NCBI GenBank assembly: GCA_025345505.1
Contig: JANVCC010000073.1
Location: forward strand, 10,649,108 to 10,713,107
DNA from: Todiramphus chloris collaris
Lineage: Eukaryota; Chordata; Aves; Coraciiformes; Alcedinidae
Direction: 5' to 3'
Length of the DNA: 64,000 nt
Part shown: positions 20,601-34,669 of the stretch, in pieces
Layout: every line of letters starts with the position of its first letter
Position numbering within the stretch: position 1 is the stretch's first letter
Position numbers and translations under genes: made by a program
The notes under the pieces: generated by a model
Database searches by the model: none
What the model saw: the letters and a program-made list of their open reading frames with translations, nothing else
Told to the model about the DNA's origin: nothing

Positions 20601-23280
20601 ACAGGGTGTATTAGAGTGCTACAGCAAAAAAAAAAATCATCACTATCTAGAATAGATTTTTCTGAGCACATGAATAAACATCAACTGAAAGATGAGACTT
20701 AACAGTCTGTTGTGACATACTATAGAAAGGTTTTTCTGGTGCTTGGGAAATGAAGACTGTCAGAAAACTGTTAACTTCACAATATGTCTGAACATACCAA
20801 GTAAGAAAACAAAGAAATCAAACTTTCTGTGAAAATGTTTACATTAAAGCAGCCACGTAAAGTAACTTGAGTTGCTTAGCTTATGTAAACTGTTTCAAAT
20901 TATTATCAGCAGTCATTTTATGCCTGTAAGACATACTAACTGCCAGCTGGCTGAGGTCCTTCATTCAGAAGTCTATGGTTCATATTTGCCATTTGGAAAA
21001 ACTCTACACTGGAACCAATGTTCCACAGATAAATATGGTATGCTACATGACCTTTTCGGAAGATAGTTCAAATCATTGCCTGGGTAATCTGGAAAGTATA
21101 TGTGATTTGTCCCTTAATGGCCTGATAAAGCATTCATAGAGTTACATATGTTAACTACCTCTCAACGGTTAATTTAGGCAAAAATTCTAAGAGCACATTG
21201 TACAAAATAAAAGACAAGACTAGAGACTGGCAATTAAAATAATAAGCTAGCAATATTCTCCTAATGGAGAGTAGTGATTTTTGTCACAGCCTGATAACAA
21301 TGGTCATTGAAGCAATTGCTGTGGGCATTAGATCAATTCTTAATGAGTAAATTGAAGAGAAGTAAAAATGAGAATGTCAGCAAGTGTTATTTTTTGTTAC
21401 ATGCCACATTTAATTATGTCTGTTGCAGATAAGTTTGGGGTTTTTTTTTTAAAGGTTCTAGACAGATAAGAAATCATAAGCACACTCTAAACTGTAATTC
21501 ATTGCTTTTAATATAGGACCCTGTCAATAACCCAAAATATACTTTTCCTGTATCTTCCCACAGAACTGCAAGTAAGCAACTACAACCAACTTGTTTTCTA
21601 TATGATACATGAATACTATATAGAATCTTTAAAAATAACATTATGTTTTAAAAAGAAACACATCTTTTGTTTTAATTGCCAAACATATCCTAATGGTAGT
21701 GATGCATTCTTAGTGACGCATATTTACCATTTACCTATGATAGACCTTTTTTGGACTGGAATACTAGCAAAGCATCAAGTTGCTGTGTGTAGGCTTTAAA
21801 CACATGAGAAGGGGATGCAAAATATAGCACTGTCTGTCCCATGCTATCATCTCTATTTCTGCTGAAACACACACAAAGGTGATGTGGAGAACCTTATATC
21901 ATGGGAAAAGAAAGAAAAGGGAAAAACCTCAACATCAAACAATGGCAAAAATGACAAAATATAAGTAGAAATACCTTACAATCTAAACAGAGACACAAGG
22001 AATAAGAAATGATCCCTGTCCCTACTTTATATGGATATGCCTAAGAAAATAATGTTCTGAAGTTCTTGTTTGGGTGTGAGGGTCACTTGAAACCACCTTT
22101 CTCCAAGTATCTGTTCATTACTATAAAATACTCTCCTCTTCAGTTAAGAAGCACATAACACAGAGGATCTTTTCCAGACACTGATGACCAGACCAGTCTG
22201 CTCTTATCGGCATCTTGGGAATTAAGCACAAGAGGCTAGCAGACTGTCTTCAAACTTGTATACAGTGAATTTTTCCTCTTGGAAGACGTAATCCTGCTCA
22301 TGGAATTTTTGCTTTTCATAGCATGCCATTGTTCTGTTCTCTTTCAGCAGGAGTTAAAAATATTTAGCTTTATTTCAAGCTGCCTGTATAATATATCTTC
22401 TTTAATTGTATTATCCAATTATTGACGCTATCAGAAGAGAGAAGGAACTGTTAAATAAAACCAACTCTGTTGTCCTGCATGCAAATACTGAAAATTTAAA
22501 ATGCAAAAGACAGAAATGTTTCACAGTAGTATCTCTATTACCTTTTGCATATTTGTCTAGGACACCCACTGCTAGAGTTTGCAAGTGACAATGGCAAATA
22601 TTAAATCTGAGAACTTGCAAAGATGAAGAGGAAAAAAAGGCAGAATTGCAATTGCAAGCAAAGCAGAAATCAGAAATTTGTCCAGTGTCTGACTAAAATC
22701 TTCTTGATATCTAGCTGTGATTTAGCAATGTAACTAAACACTTAGGGGTAGACTGCAGAACAAGGCAACATCTTTCAGATTTAGTGGGTCTACATTAATG
22801 AATCTCCTTCTCCAAATCTAAACTGGGATAGAACCTAATCAAAATTAAGTGATACTGTATTAAAGTAGGTTGTATTGTTTAGGTGTTGAGGAAGAACTCA
22901 AAACTCTGAACTAGTAATATATTTACCAAAATCAGAAATCAACATCAATGTTTAAACAAAGATCAAAAGAACAGTGTACAGGCAGAAGGAGAAAAGCCCT
23001 GACTCTCTATCTGGGACCGATCACAAATTCCTCCTTAACAAACTCACAAGAATTCCATATTTCATTTCAAACCTCTTACACGGTAGGTTAGACCCCTTAA
23101 GAAGTTAATCTTTATTCCTTACAGTGTTGCTACATTATCAAAAAGAGAACACAGAAAATTATAATAATATAAAAAAAAAAAAACAAACCAATTTGCATAT
23201 GGGGAAAAAAAACCCCACTCCCTGAATAAAATAAACAAACAAACCACCAAAAAAGACCTACCACCAAACAAACAAATTGC

Positions 23281-23293
23281 ACACACACACACA
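23281..23293 (+). repeat. (CA)n microsatellite in A-rich DNA
   Basis: A 13-bp AC run at the end of an A-rich low-complexity stretch starting about 23168. Confidence 0.8.
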
Positions 23294-24228
23294 AAAATCA
23301 CAATCTTTGATGTTGAATAATAATAAAAGGCAACATCTCTTAAAGTAATCAAGTATTTTTTCTTAGAAAAATTGAGAAATGCTATTCAGGTAAAAATTTC
23401 TTTCAAGCTACATTAAAGTATTTAAGTAGAAGATATCTATACAGAGGATATTTGATCCAATAATTAATGTAACTAGACTCATGGAAATGTTTTATGTCTT
23501 AGACAATGAAATTTTAAATAAGTCTGTTGCTGTTATTCCAGCATCCCTTGTTATTCTGAATGTTATTGTTTCATTAATCATGCTGAAGCGCAGCAATTAT
23601 TTTTGAAATGTTTCCTGTGCAGAAAAATTGTTTTTACTGTATCTTGTCATTTTCTTCCTTTATGCTTAAACTATTTTCTGTTTTCATAGTTGGAGCATTT
23701 GCTTTGATTCTTACAGATTTTGCTAAGCTTTGGTCACAACTGCAAAGCAGCCTAATCATTTCCCCAGTTACAGCTCTGACATTGAGTGATCATTCATGTT
23801 GCAGCATATTGAGTTTATTTACACATAATTGTACCACACCAAGCTTTCCATTATACCACACTAGTGATCTCTATTGAATCACACACAGTTGATAATGATG
23901 CTGTCCAGAGGGTTTCCCCCTATTTCACAGCATAAAATTCCTTTTTGCAGCATACTGCAACTGTTCAAGGCAATATCAAGGTTTCTGCCTCAAACACAAG
24001 TAGTGTCTTGATTCCTTTTCTCATCAAAGAATAGAAGAAAATTCTGTCTATGTAACCTATCACCATGAGACATTAGCAACTGGCTCACAAGAGATCATGC
24101 TGGAAATACAGTATTTACCTGAAAATGAAAAATATCAGATGATACCCAGGAAATTACTTGCATTATAACACAAGGATATGCTAGAGTCCTACATCCACAG
24201 CTAGACCATTGACCTCACTAAGGGTGCC

Positions 24229-24245
24229 TTTTTTTTTTTTTTTTT
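24229..24245 (+). repeat. Poly-T run of 17
   Basis: An uninterrupted run of 17 T. No transposon body is recognisable beside it. Confidence 0.9.
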
Positions 24246-26268
24246 CTCATTCAATTCACATAGCAGTATGATAAGAACTGACTCAAAAAACTACTTCTGG
24301 AAAATTGGAAGCACCTCCACATCAGAAGAGATTAAGTGCTACTCTGACTATAGAAAGTTGTGCTAGTAGTGTAGAAAAATAGACAGCAGGGTTTTTGAAT
24401 TTAAATAGGCAATAGGAGAGTCCCAGCTCCTGAGTTTGCAGAACAAGGTCATTGTAGCACAGCACACAGTAGGATAACTGAAAACATGTACGAAGTTGAG
24501 TTAAACTCACTTTGACTACAGATCTGCCCAGCTGTAATCTTCCCCACCACACATACACTCCCCAGTGGCTTGCCTGGATTCAGGGACATGGAATAAGTTA
24601 AACAATATATTTTTTCTGAGAATAAACAGCTGGATAACAGGAAACTTAAACAAGAAGGCTAAGTAAGGTACTTGAGAGAGATCCCCTCTCCCATTACCTT
24701 TTGCAATGTAGTCTACATAATATAATCCATTCAAACAAAGCCATAGTCTACCTATTAGGAAGACTGCACCAAGAATCACTCTACCTAGGAGTCAGTTCAA
24801 CTGTCTGCTCTAGGGCAACCCTTCTGACTTCTTGCAGATAGGGTTCCTTTGGCATAGACAAGGAGCATGTGACTGGTTTTATAACTTTTATCTCTGAACT
24901 GAAGCTTACCTAGAGAAACCTACATAAAAATCAAGACAATATTTGTGCTCCACTGTTGCACATACCACTTGACACATGGTTTTTAACCTGTAGGCTTTCA
25001 GCCTCTAAAATTTCCTGACAAAGCAGAACTCCTGACAAAATAATTTGTTTTCATTTTAAGGGAGCTTAAATAATTGTTCATAGCCACTAACCTCCCCACC
25101 ACCAGTCTGACCAAACCAATCTTATTATAGTAGGTATACTAGAATTGTCCGTATAAGAGAACAGCCAACAACAACAGCAACAACAATACATGAGTCAATG
25201 TTATTTAAAAATGTCTTGGTCCTCTGAAGCCATAAAATGCCTGCGGTGGAGTGTACAAGACACAAATAAGTTTGAAAAAATTTTCTCTGTGCTGCTGTAA
25301 ATTCATTCAGTCTCCATGTACTTTATGAATACTGAACCAGACATTATTTTTTTTCTGATTTTTATTAATTTGCATATGTATATCTCTCATTACCACTTCT
25401 TGACTATTACATAAATTGTCTCAGTAACATGTTCCAGAATTTTTCTAACTGGAGGGGTTATCCTTCCTTTACACAGGAATCAAACACAATCACAGTTTCT
25501 ACCTGTGACAGAAATGTTTAGTGTATGTTTTACATTAGAGATGTAACAAATGAGGTGATAATCAGAGCAATTATTAAATATATCTGGCGCTATTGTTCAG
25601 TGACTTATTTTATCATTCTTCTGGTTAGTGTGTTGTGCTTTTCAAATAACTCATACTTATTTTTTGAGAGTTACAGGAATTGCCTCCAAGTATTTTTATG
25701 AATTCTAAAAGTTATCAGGCATACAGATTGCATTTTTATGGGATATGCATGAATTTATAAAATAAAAATTCTATTTAAAATCCCTTGATTTATGTAGATG
25801 TTAAAGAGATAATCTAAAAACATGTGAAAAATACAAATCTGAGACATAAAAAGTAAGCAACAAATAAAGATAAGGATTGCCCAGTAGTAGAGAGAGCGTG
25901 AGTGTAATGCTTATTTGATGTTCTTGAGGAAACAGTGAAGGAAAAAGAAAGTACATTTAATACAGCTAGTCAAGTAATTGTGTTTCTGTTACTAAGAAGA
26001 GTGGGTTGAAGAATGCAGAGATACATATTTAGGAAATTTTAAAGGAAGTTCAGGAAGATAGGGAATAAGGGTGTTTCAGTGTTGCTTTGCATCAGTGGTA
26101 GCATAGCATCTCAGTTGCAATAGGAGCACTCTGCACCTAGCTTTGTATCCCTGCAGACCACCTGCTTTGAATCCTATGCTGGAGCAATAAACACTGTATT
26201 TACCCCTCCATGCATACATTTTTGTCCTTTTCTAACTCAGAAAATACAGCTGTGAGCCTAATTTCTTA

Positions 26269-26315
26269 ATTGTCTAACAATGTCTAACAATTGTCTAACA
26301 GTTGTCTAACAATTA
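26269..26315 (+). repeat. Short tandem repeat of TGTCTAACAA
   Basis: Four imperfect units of TGTCTAACA with one or two spacer bases (AA, ATT or GTT type). Alternate units pair poorly, so it is a tandem rather than an inverted structure. Confidence 0.85.
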
Positions 26316-27360
26316 CCAAAAGGCCAAAACTGACTTAAAAATATTAACCAGATTTTCCAAATTGTGTTGAAAAGAGAAGTAATCCTCATTGTATTATCTT
26401 TTGCACTACATCACAATTCCCTCCTCCATTCTTTCTCTGAAATTTCTGTTGTCTTTTTTTAATGTAAATGTATAAATTGCTAAAGAAATAAAAATTCACC
26501 ATTGCATCTTGACTGAAGTTACAGTTACAGACGAGGTTTTGCAGCATTGTATCTGTGACATTATTCCCAAGGCCATTGACCCAGGAATTTTCTGCTCCTG
26601 TTTTTTCTGCTTATCTACATTCCAGAGTGCAGATTAAGCCAAGCTCTCTGTCTTCTGTGACAAAAGTGCAATAAAAAGCAACAACTGAATTTGAAATATT
26701 TATTAGAAGTGTAGAGAATAAGAAGAGAAAAGCAACCAAGGGAATAGAAGCAGCAAAAGAGCATTGGACAAGGTTACTTTAACTGCCAATTAATGTTCAA
26801 AAATAACCTCAGTAACAGCACAAACATGACAGTCATGAAAAAGAATAAGACTGCAGTATTAATAAATACTTGATATCAAGTGCAGCAGCCAGCAATTAAT
26901 TTTATCCCAGGATTTCCTCTATCAAACACTGAGTTTTTCCACACTTGTCCTGAACAGACACTAAACATCTCAGGCAAAGGTTCAAAGCTCAAAGGACCCA
27001 TCAATTTTGACTCAGACCAAGGCTTGCATCAAGTAGCCTGTGTCTGTCAGTATGGGTACAAAATAAACAAAGCAGTATATACTAGCTGCCAAGATGACAC
27101 ATATGAGAATCAGCCTGAAGTTTATAACTCTCTTTGCCACTGTTCTGTTTCATCCCTTTTGGCCCTTTGTGTCCCTTCAACCTCTTGTCTGTTTAGATGG
27201 GAAGTTCTTTAAATAAATATTTTGCAAATGCACAACAATAAGTACCTAGACCAACGAAGCCTATGGGACAAGAAGTACAAAAATATATAAATTCAACAAG
27301 AACATCAACCCATCTGTGAGACTGTTTCTTTACCAATACTGCACTGAACTGTTCTGAAAT

Positions 27361-28306
27361 CACAGAATCATAGAGTGGTAGGGATTGGAAGGAACCTCTG
27401 CAGACCATTGAGTCCAATCCCCTGCAATGCAGAAACACCCAGGGCAGGCCATACAGGAACATAACCAGGCAGGTCTTGAAAGTTTCCAGAAAAGGAGACT
27501 CCACAACCTCTCTGGTCAGCCTGTTCCAGGGCTCTGTCACTCTCACAGTGAAGAAGTATTTCTTCATGTTGAGGTGGAACTTCCTGTGTTTCACCTTGCT
27601 ACCATTACCTCTCATCCTATCACAGGGCACAACTGAAAAGAGACTGGCCCCTTCTACTTGACATCCACTCTTCAGGTATTTCTAAACATTAATAAGATCT
27701 CCTCTCAGTCTTTTCTTCTCCAGGCTAAAAAGCCCCAGGGCTCTCAACCTTTCCTCATAAGAGAGATGTTCCAGTCCCTTTGCCATCTTTGCAGCTTTCC
27801 ATTGGACTCTCTCGAGTATTTCCCTGTCCCTCTTGAACTGGGGAGAACAGAACTGGACACAATACTCCAGATGTGGTACCACTAGGCCAGAGTAGACGGG
27901 GAGGAGAACCTCCCTCAACCTGATGAACACACTCTTCTTTATGCACCCCAGGATACCATTGGCCTTCCTGGTCACAAGGGCACATTGCTGTCCCATGGAG
28001 AACTTATTGTCCACAATGACACCAAGGTCCCTCTCCATGGAGCTGCTTTCCAGTGGGTCTACCCCTAACCTGTACTGGTGCATGGTGTTGTTCCTCCCCA
28101 GGTGTAGGACTCTACACTTATCCTTGTTGAACTTCAAGAGGTTTGCCTTTGCCCAGGTCTCCTGCATGTCCAGATCTTGATGGATGGCAGCACAGCCTTC
28201 TGGTGCATCAGCCACTCCTCCCAGTTTAGTATCATCACCAAACTTGCTGAGGATACACTCCACCCCTTCATCCAGGTCACTGATGAATATTTTGAATAAG
28301 ACTGGA
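27361..28306 (-). mobile_element. CR1 LINE, 5'-truncated, about 0.95 kb
   Basis: The 3' tail is CACAGAATCATAGAG from 27361 (plus strand). The element covers the last half of the RT, the C-terminal region and the 3' UTR, minus strand, and is truncated near 28306 inside FNIFISDLDEG. It belongs to the same subfamily as the copies at 51301 and 62561, sharing the [10 protein letters not shown] and GLPWVFLHC-type C-terminal words. Confidence 0.93.
27682..28306 (-). pseudogene. CR1 ORF2, RT palm to C-terminal region
   Basis: The CR1-derived part of this open frame begins at FKIFISDLDEG (about 28306) and continues to the stop at 27682. It carries LSKFGDDTKLGG, the RT catalytic box with G in place of A (FGDD rather than F/Y-ADD), then [65 protein letters not shown]. 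The frame happens to stay open upstream to 28389 into non-CR1 DNA. The C-terminal remainder (27630-27400) is in another frame. Confidence 0.88.
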
Positions 28307-31300
28307 AATGACTCATGCAGTCCTGTGGTTTTCGCATACCACACTTCTCTCCAAACACAACAGGAAGGAGTCACTGCTTCCATTGCCAAACTTTTACACA
28401 GTCAACTTTAGATCTGAGTTTGCTTTTAATTGTCTGCCTTTTCGTACATAACCTAATTAATTACATGCCTTTTTCTCCATCAGCGTCATGAGTTTAAACA
28501 CTGGGTTGAACTGTGACTTTATCTAATGAGCCATAAATACTGTCTTTCGTAATATATCAGTTTCTGTCTTTGGGCTTCTGTTACCTAACACAAACTTGTC
28601 CTATTATTCTTCCTGTGAAGTCCTTCACGGTTTATAGTCCTCTTTCAACAATATTTCATTAACCGTACCCTATATTCAATATCTGACTTCCCTAACAGTC
28701 ATATTAATAATTTTTTTTTGTTTGTTTCAAGTACAATTGTGTTGAAATCTTAGCTATTTCTGTGGAGAAAATACTTAAATATCAAAATGAGCTAATTAGA
28801 AGATATTTGTGGTTTGTTTCAAAATAATATAGTTCAAATATTAAAACAAAAACAGTAATTTATAGAAGTGACAAGTGATTTAGGATCTCTGTATTAAGTT
28901 TTAAAAATAGACTTAATGTTTCCCAGATTCTTTCTCACCTAAAGATATAGAAAAACTTTGTAAAACATTAGGAGACTTGTCTCTGAAACTGATACTGGAA
29001 AAATCTTGCCCTAGGAATCCTATGTCACTTTTGTAAATGTGACAGTATTGCAAAGAATATGAATTGCTTTTTAAAGAGCTTCAAGTTTTTAGTAGGTATA
29101 AAGACAGAGAGCTTAATGACATTTAACCTGTGGCTGCTGCTTGGCAGAGAGATCATTTCTTGCATAAGACGCTTGCTCTTAGCACACAAGTAAGTGGATG
29201 GAGCTAAGGGGAACAACAGAGAAATATGTTTCCTTTGAAATGCAATTTAAGGCATATGAGCCTCTCCCTTCACTCAGAAATTAACTATTGAATCACTCTG
29301 ATTACACTAGTCCTTATATCATGTATTTTGAGCAATAATCCTTAATTCTTGTTCTTCACATATATGTCTCCCAAGATGTGTATGTGGAAGATATGAGTTA
29401 GAAAAGCCATGGATTCTCAGAAGCTGCTCCCCTTTGGTTTCCACCTGATGAAAATAATTTTCTAATTTTTAGGCAGGAATGGCAGTTTTCCAGAGCTGCA
29501 TGTCCTTGAAACTTTGCTTGGTGAGTAAAGCTTTTGGATGTTATTTTCTTACTGTAATATTCATTAAGTGGCATATGTTAAAAAATATATTTAATAAAAT
29601 ATATGACATATATAATAATATATTGTAATTGTATCATAAATATGATAATATACTATATAATAAAAGATGCTTCAATAAAAAAGATTTACATTTGTAATAT
29701 ATATCAAAAAGTCACAGCGTCTCATCTTGGAATTATGTTCTTTACAATAGCTAGCTTATTATACAATTTTTTGCTCTCCATTAACCTTTAAAAAAAGATA
29801 GAGTAGACCTGCCTCCTGACATCTCAGACAGCTATCTTCTACATAATCAGTGTGGCAGAATAAGCCCAATGCTCAACAATCCAAGAACATTCCCTTTGTC
29901 TTGGCATAAAACAAAGTTTTCCTAAATTAAGGTTTATTGCTTCTATTTCATGGGGAAAAAAGATACTTGTTTTTTGAACAAAGTAATTTACTACTTGAGT
30001 TATCACTTGAGACAAGCTAGACTAAAATATGAATCTGTTAGCCATTTAATTGAGCTGTAGCTGAATGGTAACAGACAGAAAATGTGGCACAAAAAGACAG
30101 CAGTAGAGAAAAGGCAAATAATATTATTTGATCTAATATCACAAATCCTCATATTGCAATAAAGGCTGGTGTCCAGTTTTATAATTGAAAAAAACCCACT
30201 TGGCAAAGGGTCAGTCTTGATGGCTGGATTTACCATCAGCATTCTGTTTTCTCTCCCTGCATGCTCCTAAACCTGTATATTTATAGCAGCCACCTACTAC
30301 TTTTTTCAAGAAATGCATTCCTAAACATAATGGACAGCCTTGGTGTATGTACTCACACTTGGTACATGTCATTGGCTTCACTGTATCAATATTTATTTCA
30401 ACTCCAGTTTATTTGCAGCAAATAAAGGTGAAAGCAGAACTGGCATGGAGACCATGCCAACAAGAATATAATCTAATTGGATTTTCTGAGTATGCAATGT
30501 TAGACAAATGTCTCAGCGTTGCACACAAACCAATAATAACACACACGGACTTTTTCAAGGTTCAATGATAAATACAAAGGTAATAAAACATAGGAGATCC
30601 AATCAAAACATAAAAGTTTTATGTAATTCTATCCTCACTCTTAGCCTTGTATTCTGATTACCAAATCCCCTTGCATTTTCTGTCTCCTGAATACTCCTCT
30701 TACCACTTCATTTCCCTACTGTTCGTCACCTATGACTGATTCCAATAGATTTGATACACAATTTATATTTCGCACATAGGAGACAAGGTAAAATTGTAAT
30801 TTTGACTGTTAGTACAAGTGGAAGCAAACAGCAAGACAACAGTGAGGAAAACTGAACTCTCCAGTGGACTATAGGGGGGTAACTGGTTATTCAACCACAA
30901 ATTTCTGCTACTTTTTCCCAAGAGTAAGTGGGTGAATATGGATGGGTCTACCTCCAGTAAGAATAAGCTCAAAAAGCTGCAACTAAATAAAGTCATTGAG
31001 GTAAGGTGTGATTTTTAGAAGCATATGGGACCAGAGACTTATTACAGAATCACATAGATCACTTTTATGTTCTGAGTTACAGAATTACGCAAAGATGCCA
31101 TACGCACTGAGTTTCGTGGATTCACACATTTAAACAACTAGTAACCCAACTACCTTCCCAATCAGTGTGGTAAGTGGTCAGGATATTATATGACTGTAGC
31201 AAAATGTGGTGTGTTTTGGGGGTGAATATACAGCAAGGTGAAAGTCCCAATATATTTATCTGCTGCGTTGTAGGTTGAATCTGCACTTCCGCTGCAAAGA

Positions 31301-33794
31301 ACTTAAGTGAATCAATCTTTAGAAGTATGTAGATAGCAAAAGGTATGTCAGAATTTCTTTACATGGCCAGCTTCTTTTCCATCTAGAACAGGGAAGGAAA
31401 ACAGTGCGTATAAAAAATAAAATGCCCTGGGCATGCCACTTAAAACAACTGCACTACTCATAAGCTTGTAAGTACTGCTTACCTTTAAGTAGAATATAAA
31501 ATAGGTTTTTTTAAAAAAACAGTATTTAAGTGAAAAACCTTTTAGCCTACCATACTATCATTTCAACAGTAATCCAGATATTCATATTCTCACCCTCTTT
31601 TCAAACATATCCCTAAACATTTCATATTCTCAGTATTTTAGAGGTCTCTAAGTTACGACCGTTTAGAAAACTGACTGCATGACTCTACTGAAAAGTTGTA
31701 AAATAGACTGTAGTAATATCCTAACAAAGACTGAAGTATCTTGTCAGTTGTTCAGTGCTTCTGCAGCCAGGATCCCACACAGAATGCAGAACTGCTGACA
31801 AATAAAGAGGAAATACTGACACAACCACTTCTGCCACAGTGAAATTTCACAGGAGCTAAAACATTTCTATTTCATCAGCACATATGGATTGCTGGGGAAA
31901 AATGGAAGAAAGACACCATAAAAGATAAAACATAGTGTAGATTGGGTGAAAGCCAGGTTCGAGTTCCTTATTTAGAATGATTTAGAATTATATGGATGAA
32001 ATACTCTGCTGTAACTCAGCCAGAGTATCCTATTTGAGGTCTGAGTCAAGACTTAAATCTGCCATCTCCCACATCCACAGCTAGTCAGTTCCCACAGCTT
32101 TCTTCAGCCAGCCACCATTTTCACAGCAAAACATGTAGAAGTTTTTTTCCACTTTAATGTTAATGAAAACAAAACTAAGCTCCAGGACAAGCTGGAAAGC
32201 AGAATACATCAGATGTCTCAGGAAGACCCGTCCTGACATAACCAGTTATAAATCTAAAAGCTGATTAGATACACCAGATTAACATCTTGATGAACTCATG
32301 GCACAGAGGGTTCAGGTGAACCAATGGCCTTTGCTGAATCAGTTTACAGCATAGAGAGTATATGGGAAAAATTGCAAGATGTGTATGCAGAAGTATATAC
32401 TCCAGAAAAAATACAGGATGGTCATTTAAGAAACTGAAGTGTCATGGTTCATATAATTATTTTCATCTCAATAGTTGCTATTTACAAGAAAGGCCTTCAA
32501 AATGCCTGAGAAGTTTTTACCTTCTAAAATGTTGCTCTAAACCTAGCAATCTGTCCACAGTTTGGACAACGTTGTGCTGTTGGGTTTTCTACCACTGAAA
32601 GAGAAAATGTGAGGGGAGAGTTGGTTGCATTGTTTTCTCTTCACATGGGCCTGAGTTGTAATAAACTCGTATTTTTCAAACAATTACACTGTACAGGTAC
32701 TGTACACTCCAAGGTCAATTCAGAACAAGAACTTTACACCTATAAACACACATACAAGCATTACTTTTAAATCAGTTCTTAAAGTAACAGGGCTTAAATT
32801 CATACATGAATCCCAGACTCTGTATCTGTCTTGAAACTTAATATAACACCACAAAACCAAAGATGGTCTCCCTAAATTATGTTGCCTTTGCAAGCCTTTG
32901 TGCAAGCAAATGTGCTCAAAATAGAAAGTGATTACATATACTTCTAAAAGATGCCTTGAACTCTACTGAGTCAGTATTGGCTGCACTCAAATTGTCCTTG
33001 AGGATTTTGATTGTTCCATGAAGCATCTCTGGGACTGTTAAGAACACTGTACACTCTCCATTGGTACCATTAAATGAAATGATGCATTGCATACTGGATG
33101 AGAAATGCAGAAAAATTAGCTTGGGTTGAAAGGGGAGATTCTTGTACAACTCTGGAAAATTGAGCAATTTTGAAAATCCATAGTAACAAATGGTTTGTCT
33201 AAATTGAGCAATACAGACCACATCTGCACTAAAGACGCACACAGAGATAAAAATCCCCTGTGCATATAGAAAGCAAAAAAAAAAAAAATCCCACAAAATA
33301 ACACATTAAAAATACTCACCACTATTTCCTTTTCAAAAGTAAAAACTGTACCAAAGTTTTAGAATCACTCTAAATCTTCCTTGGATTTATAAGAAAAACA
33401 AAACACAAAAAACACCACAAGAACAACATAAAAATTAAACCACACCACAAAGGTACAGTTAAAGCTTAAATGTAAATGGTCAACATTTTATTAAGGTTCA
33501 AAGAGAATCCATCAAAATTCACAGAGAAAAAAATCAGATGTTTAAAAGTCAATTATTGAGGTTTTGATTATAAAAATAGAACATCATGCTCAGAATTAAA
33601 CCTCTCAGTTATTCATGAAAAAGCTTTAGGGATGGAGGGTATATGATCTCTCCACTTGCATTCTTGTTTAAAATGTATTGTCTGCTACTATTAGATCACA
33701 GATGAATTTCAGTAACTGAAATTTCCTCAGTAATGCAATTTCTTTGTTCTTGAGTGTAACTGTAAGGTTTGAAAACCATTCAAGTCCCTTGAAA
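28307..33794. other. AT-rich stretch without recognisable genes or transposons
   Basis: Open frames of up to 126 codons (for example 32916-33296 minus) have no motif and low-complexity composition. An AT-only stretch lies at 29583-29700. Nothing else is supported. Confidence 0.5.
29583..29700. repeat. Very AT-rich low-complexity stretch
   Basis: TATAATA/ATATATT words with almost no G or C over about 120 bp. Confidence 0.8.
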
Positions 33795-34447
33795 AGGGAC
33801 ACATGAGCCATCAGTGTGCTCTTGCAGCCCAGAGGGCCAATCGTGTCCTGGGCTGCATCAAGAGAAGTGTGGCCAGCAGGTCGAGGGAGGTGATTCTCCC
33901 CCTCTACTCCACTCCAGTGAGACCTCACCTGGAGTACTGCATCCAGTTCTGGAGCCCCTATTACAGGAAGGCTATGGATGTGCTGGAATGTGTCCAGAGA
34001 AGGGCCACAAGAATGATCAGAGGGCTGGAGAACCTCTCCTATGGGGACAGACTGAGAGAGTTGGGGTTGTTCAGTCTGAAGAAGAGCAGGCTCCAGGGAT
34101 AACTTATTGTGGCCTTCCAGTATCTGAAGGGGGCCTACAGAAAAGCTGGGGAGGAACTTTTTAGCCTGTCGGGCAGTGACAGGACTGAAGGGAATGGATT
34201 AAAACTAGAGATAGGTCAATTCAGATTAGACATTAGGAAGAATTTCTTCACCATGAGGGTGGTGAGACACTGGAACAGGTTGCCCAGAGAGGTGGTGGAA
34301 GCCCCATCCTTGGAATTTTTAAGATCAGGCTGGATGGGGCTCTAAGCAACCTGCTCTAGTGGGAGACGTCCCTGCCCATGGCAGGGGGTTTGGAACTAGA
34401 TGATCTTTAAGCTCCCTTCCAACCTTGACAATTCTATGATTCTATGA
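33795..34447 (+). mobile_element. CR1 LINE, 5'-truncated, about 0.65 kb
   Basis: The plus strand starts in [17 protein letters not shown] (33803 on) and runs through [27 protein letters not shown] and [13 protein letters not shown] to a stop at 34100-34102. It resumes in frame at 34109 with [44 protein letters not shown], then the 3' UTR and the tail ATTCTATGATTCTATG ending at 34447. It is well preserved, with one TAA stop and a deletion-type frame loss at SLEFLRSGW. A different subfamily from the other copies here (SGSDRTEGNGLKLE words). Confidence 0.93.
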
Positions 34448-34630
34448 AAAGCTCATTTTGAGGGTTTAAATGGGATGTAGATTAGTAAGATGCAAAAAAT
34501 GGCATGTACATCTAAATGAGATGTTTATAACTGTTTGTAAGCCTCCAGAGAATTCTATCAGTCACTGGTTTAAAAAAAATTTTGTTAGAGCGGAATAGAT
34601 GATGATTAGGCCACAGTGCTGGAAAAGAAC

Positions 34631-34649
34631 AAAAAAAAAAAAAAAAAAA
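34631..34649 (+). repeat. Poly-A run
   Basis: Nineteen A, followed by GTGGT and a further A run. It lies just upstream of the LINE relic at 34670, so it is not that element's 3' tail. Confidence 0.85.
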
Positions 34650-34669
34650 GTGGTAAAAAAAAATTTGTA

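Larger units (their letters stand above)
17615..27360. other. 9.7-kb AT-rich stretch without recognisable genes or transposons
   Basis: Only simple repeats are visible: A-rich and CA runs at 23160-23295, poly-T at 24229-24245 and the TGTCTAACAA repeat at 26269-26315. Open frames reach at most 110 codons and none shows a family motif. The lack of CR1 or LTR here contrasts with the flanks. Confidence 0.5.

Noticed and set aside
26085..26175. tRNA-like A-box words (GCATCAGTGGTAGCATAG)
   Set aside because: No matching B box and no cloverleaf pairing of acceptor ends; not a tRNA gene or SINE that I can support.
32916..33322. 126-codon and overlapping 68-codon minus-strand frames
   Set aside because: Phe/Cys-rich low-complexity start, no family motif, no splice or promoter context.
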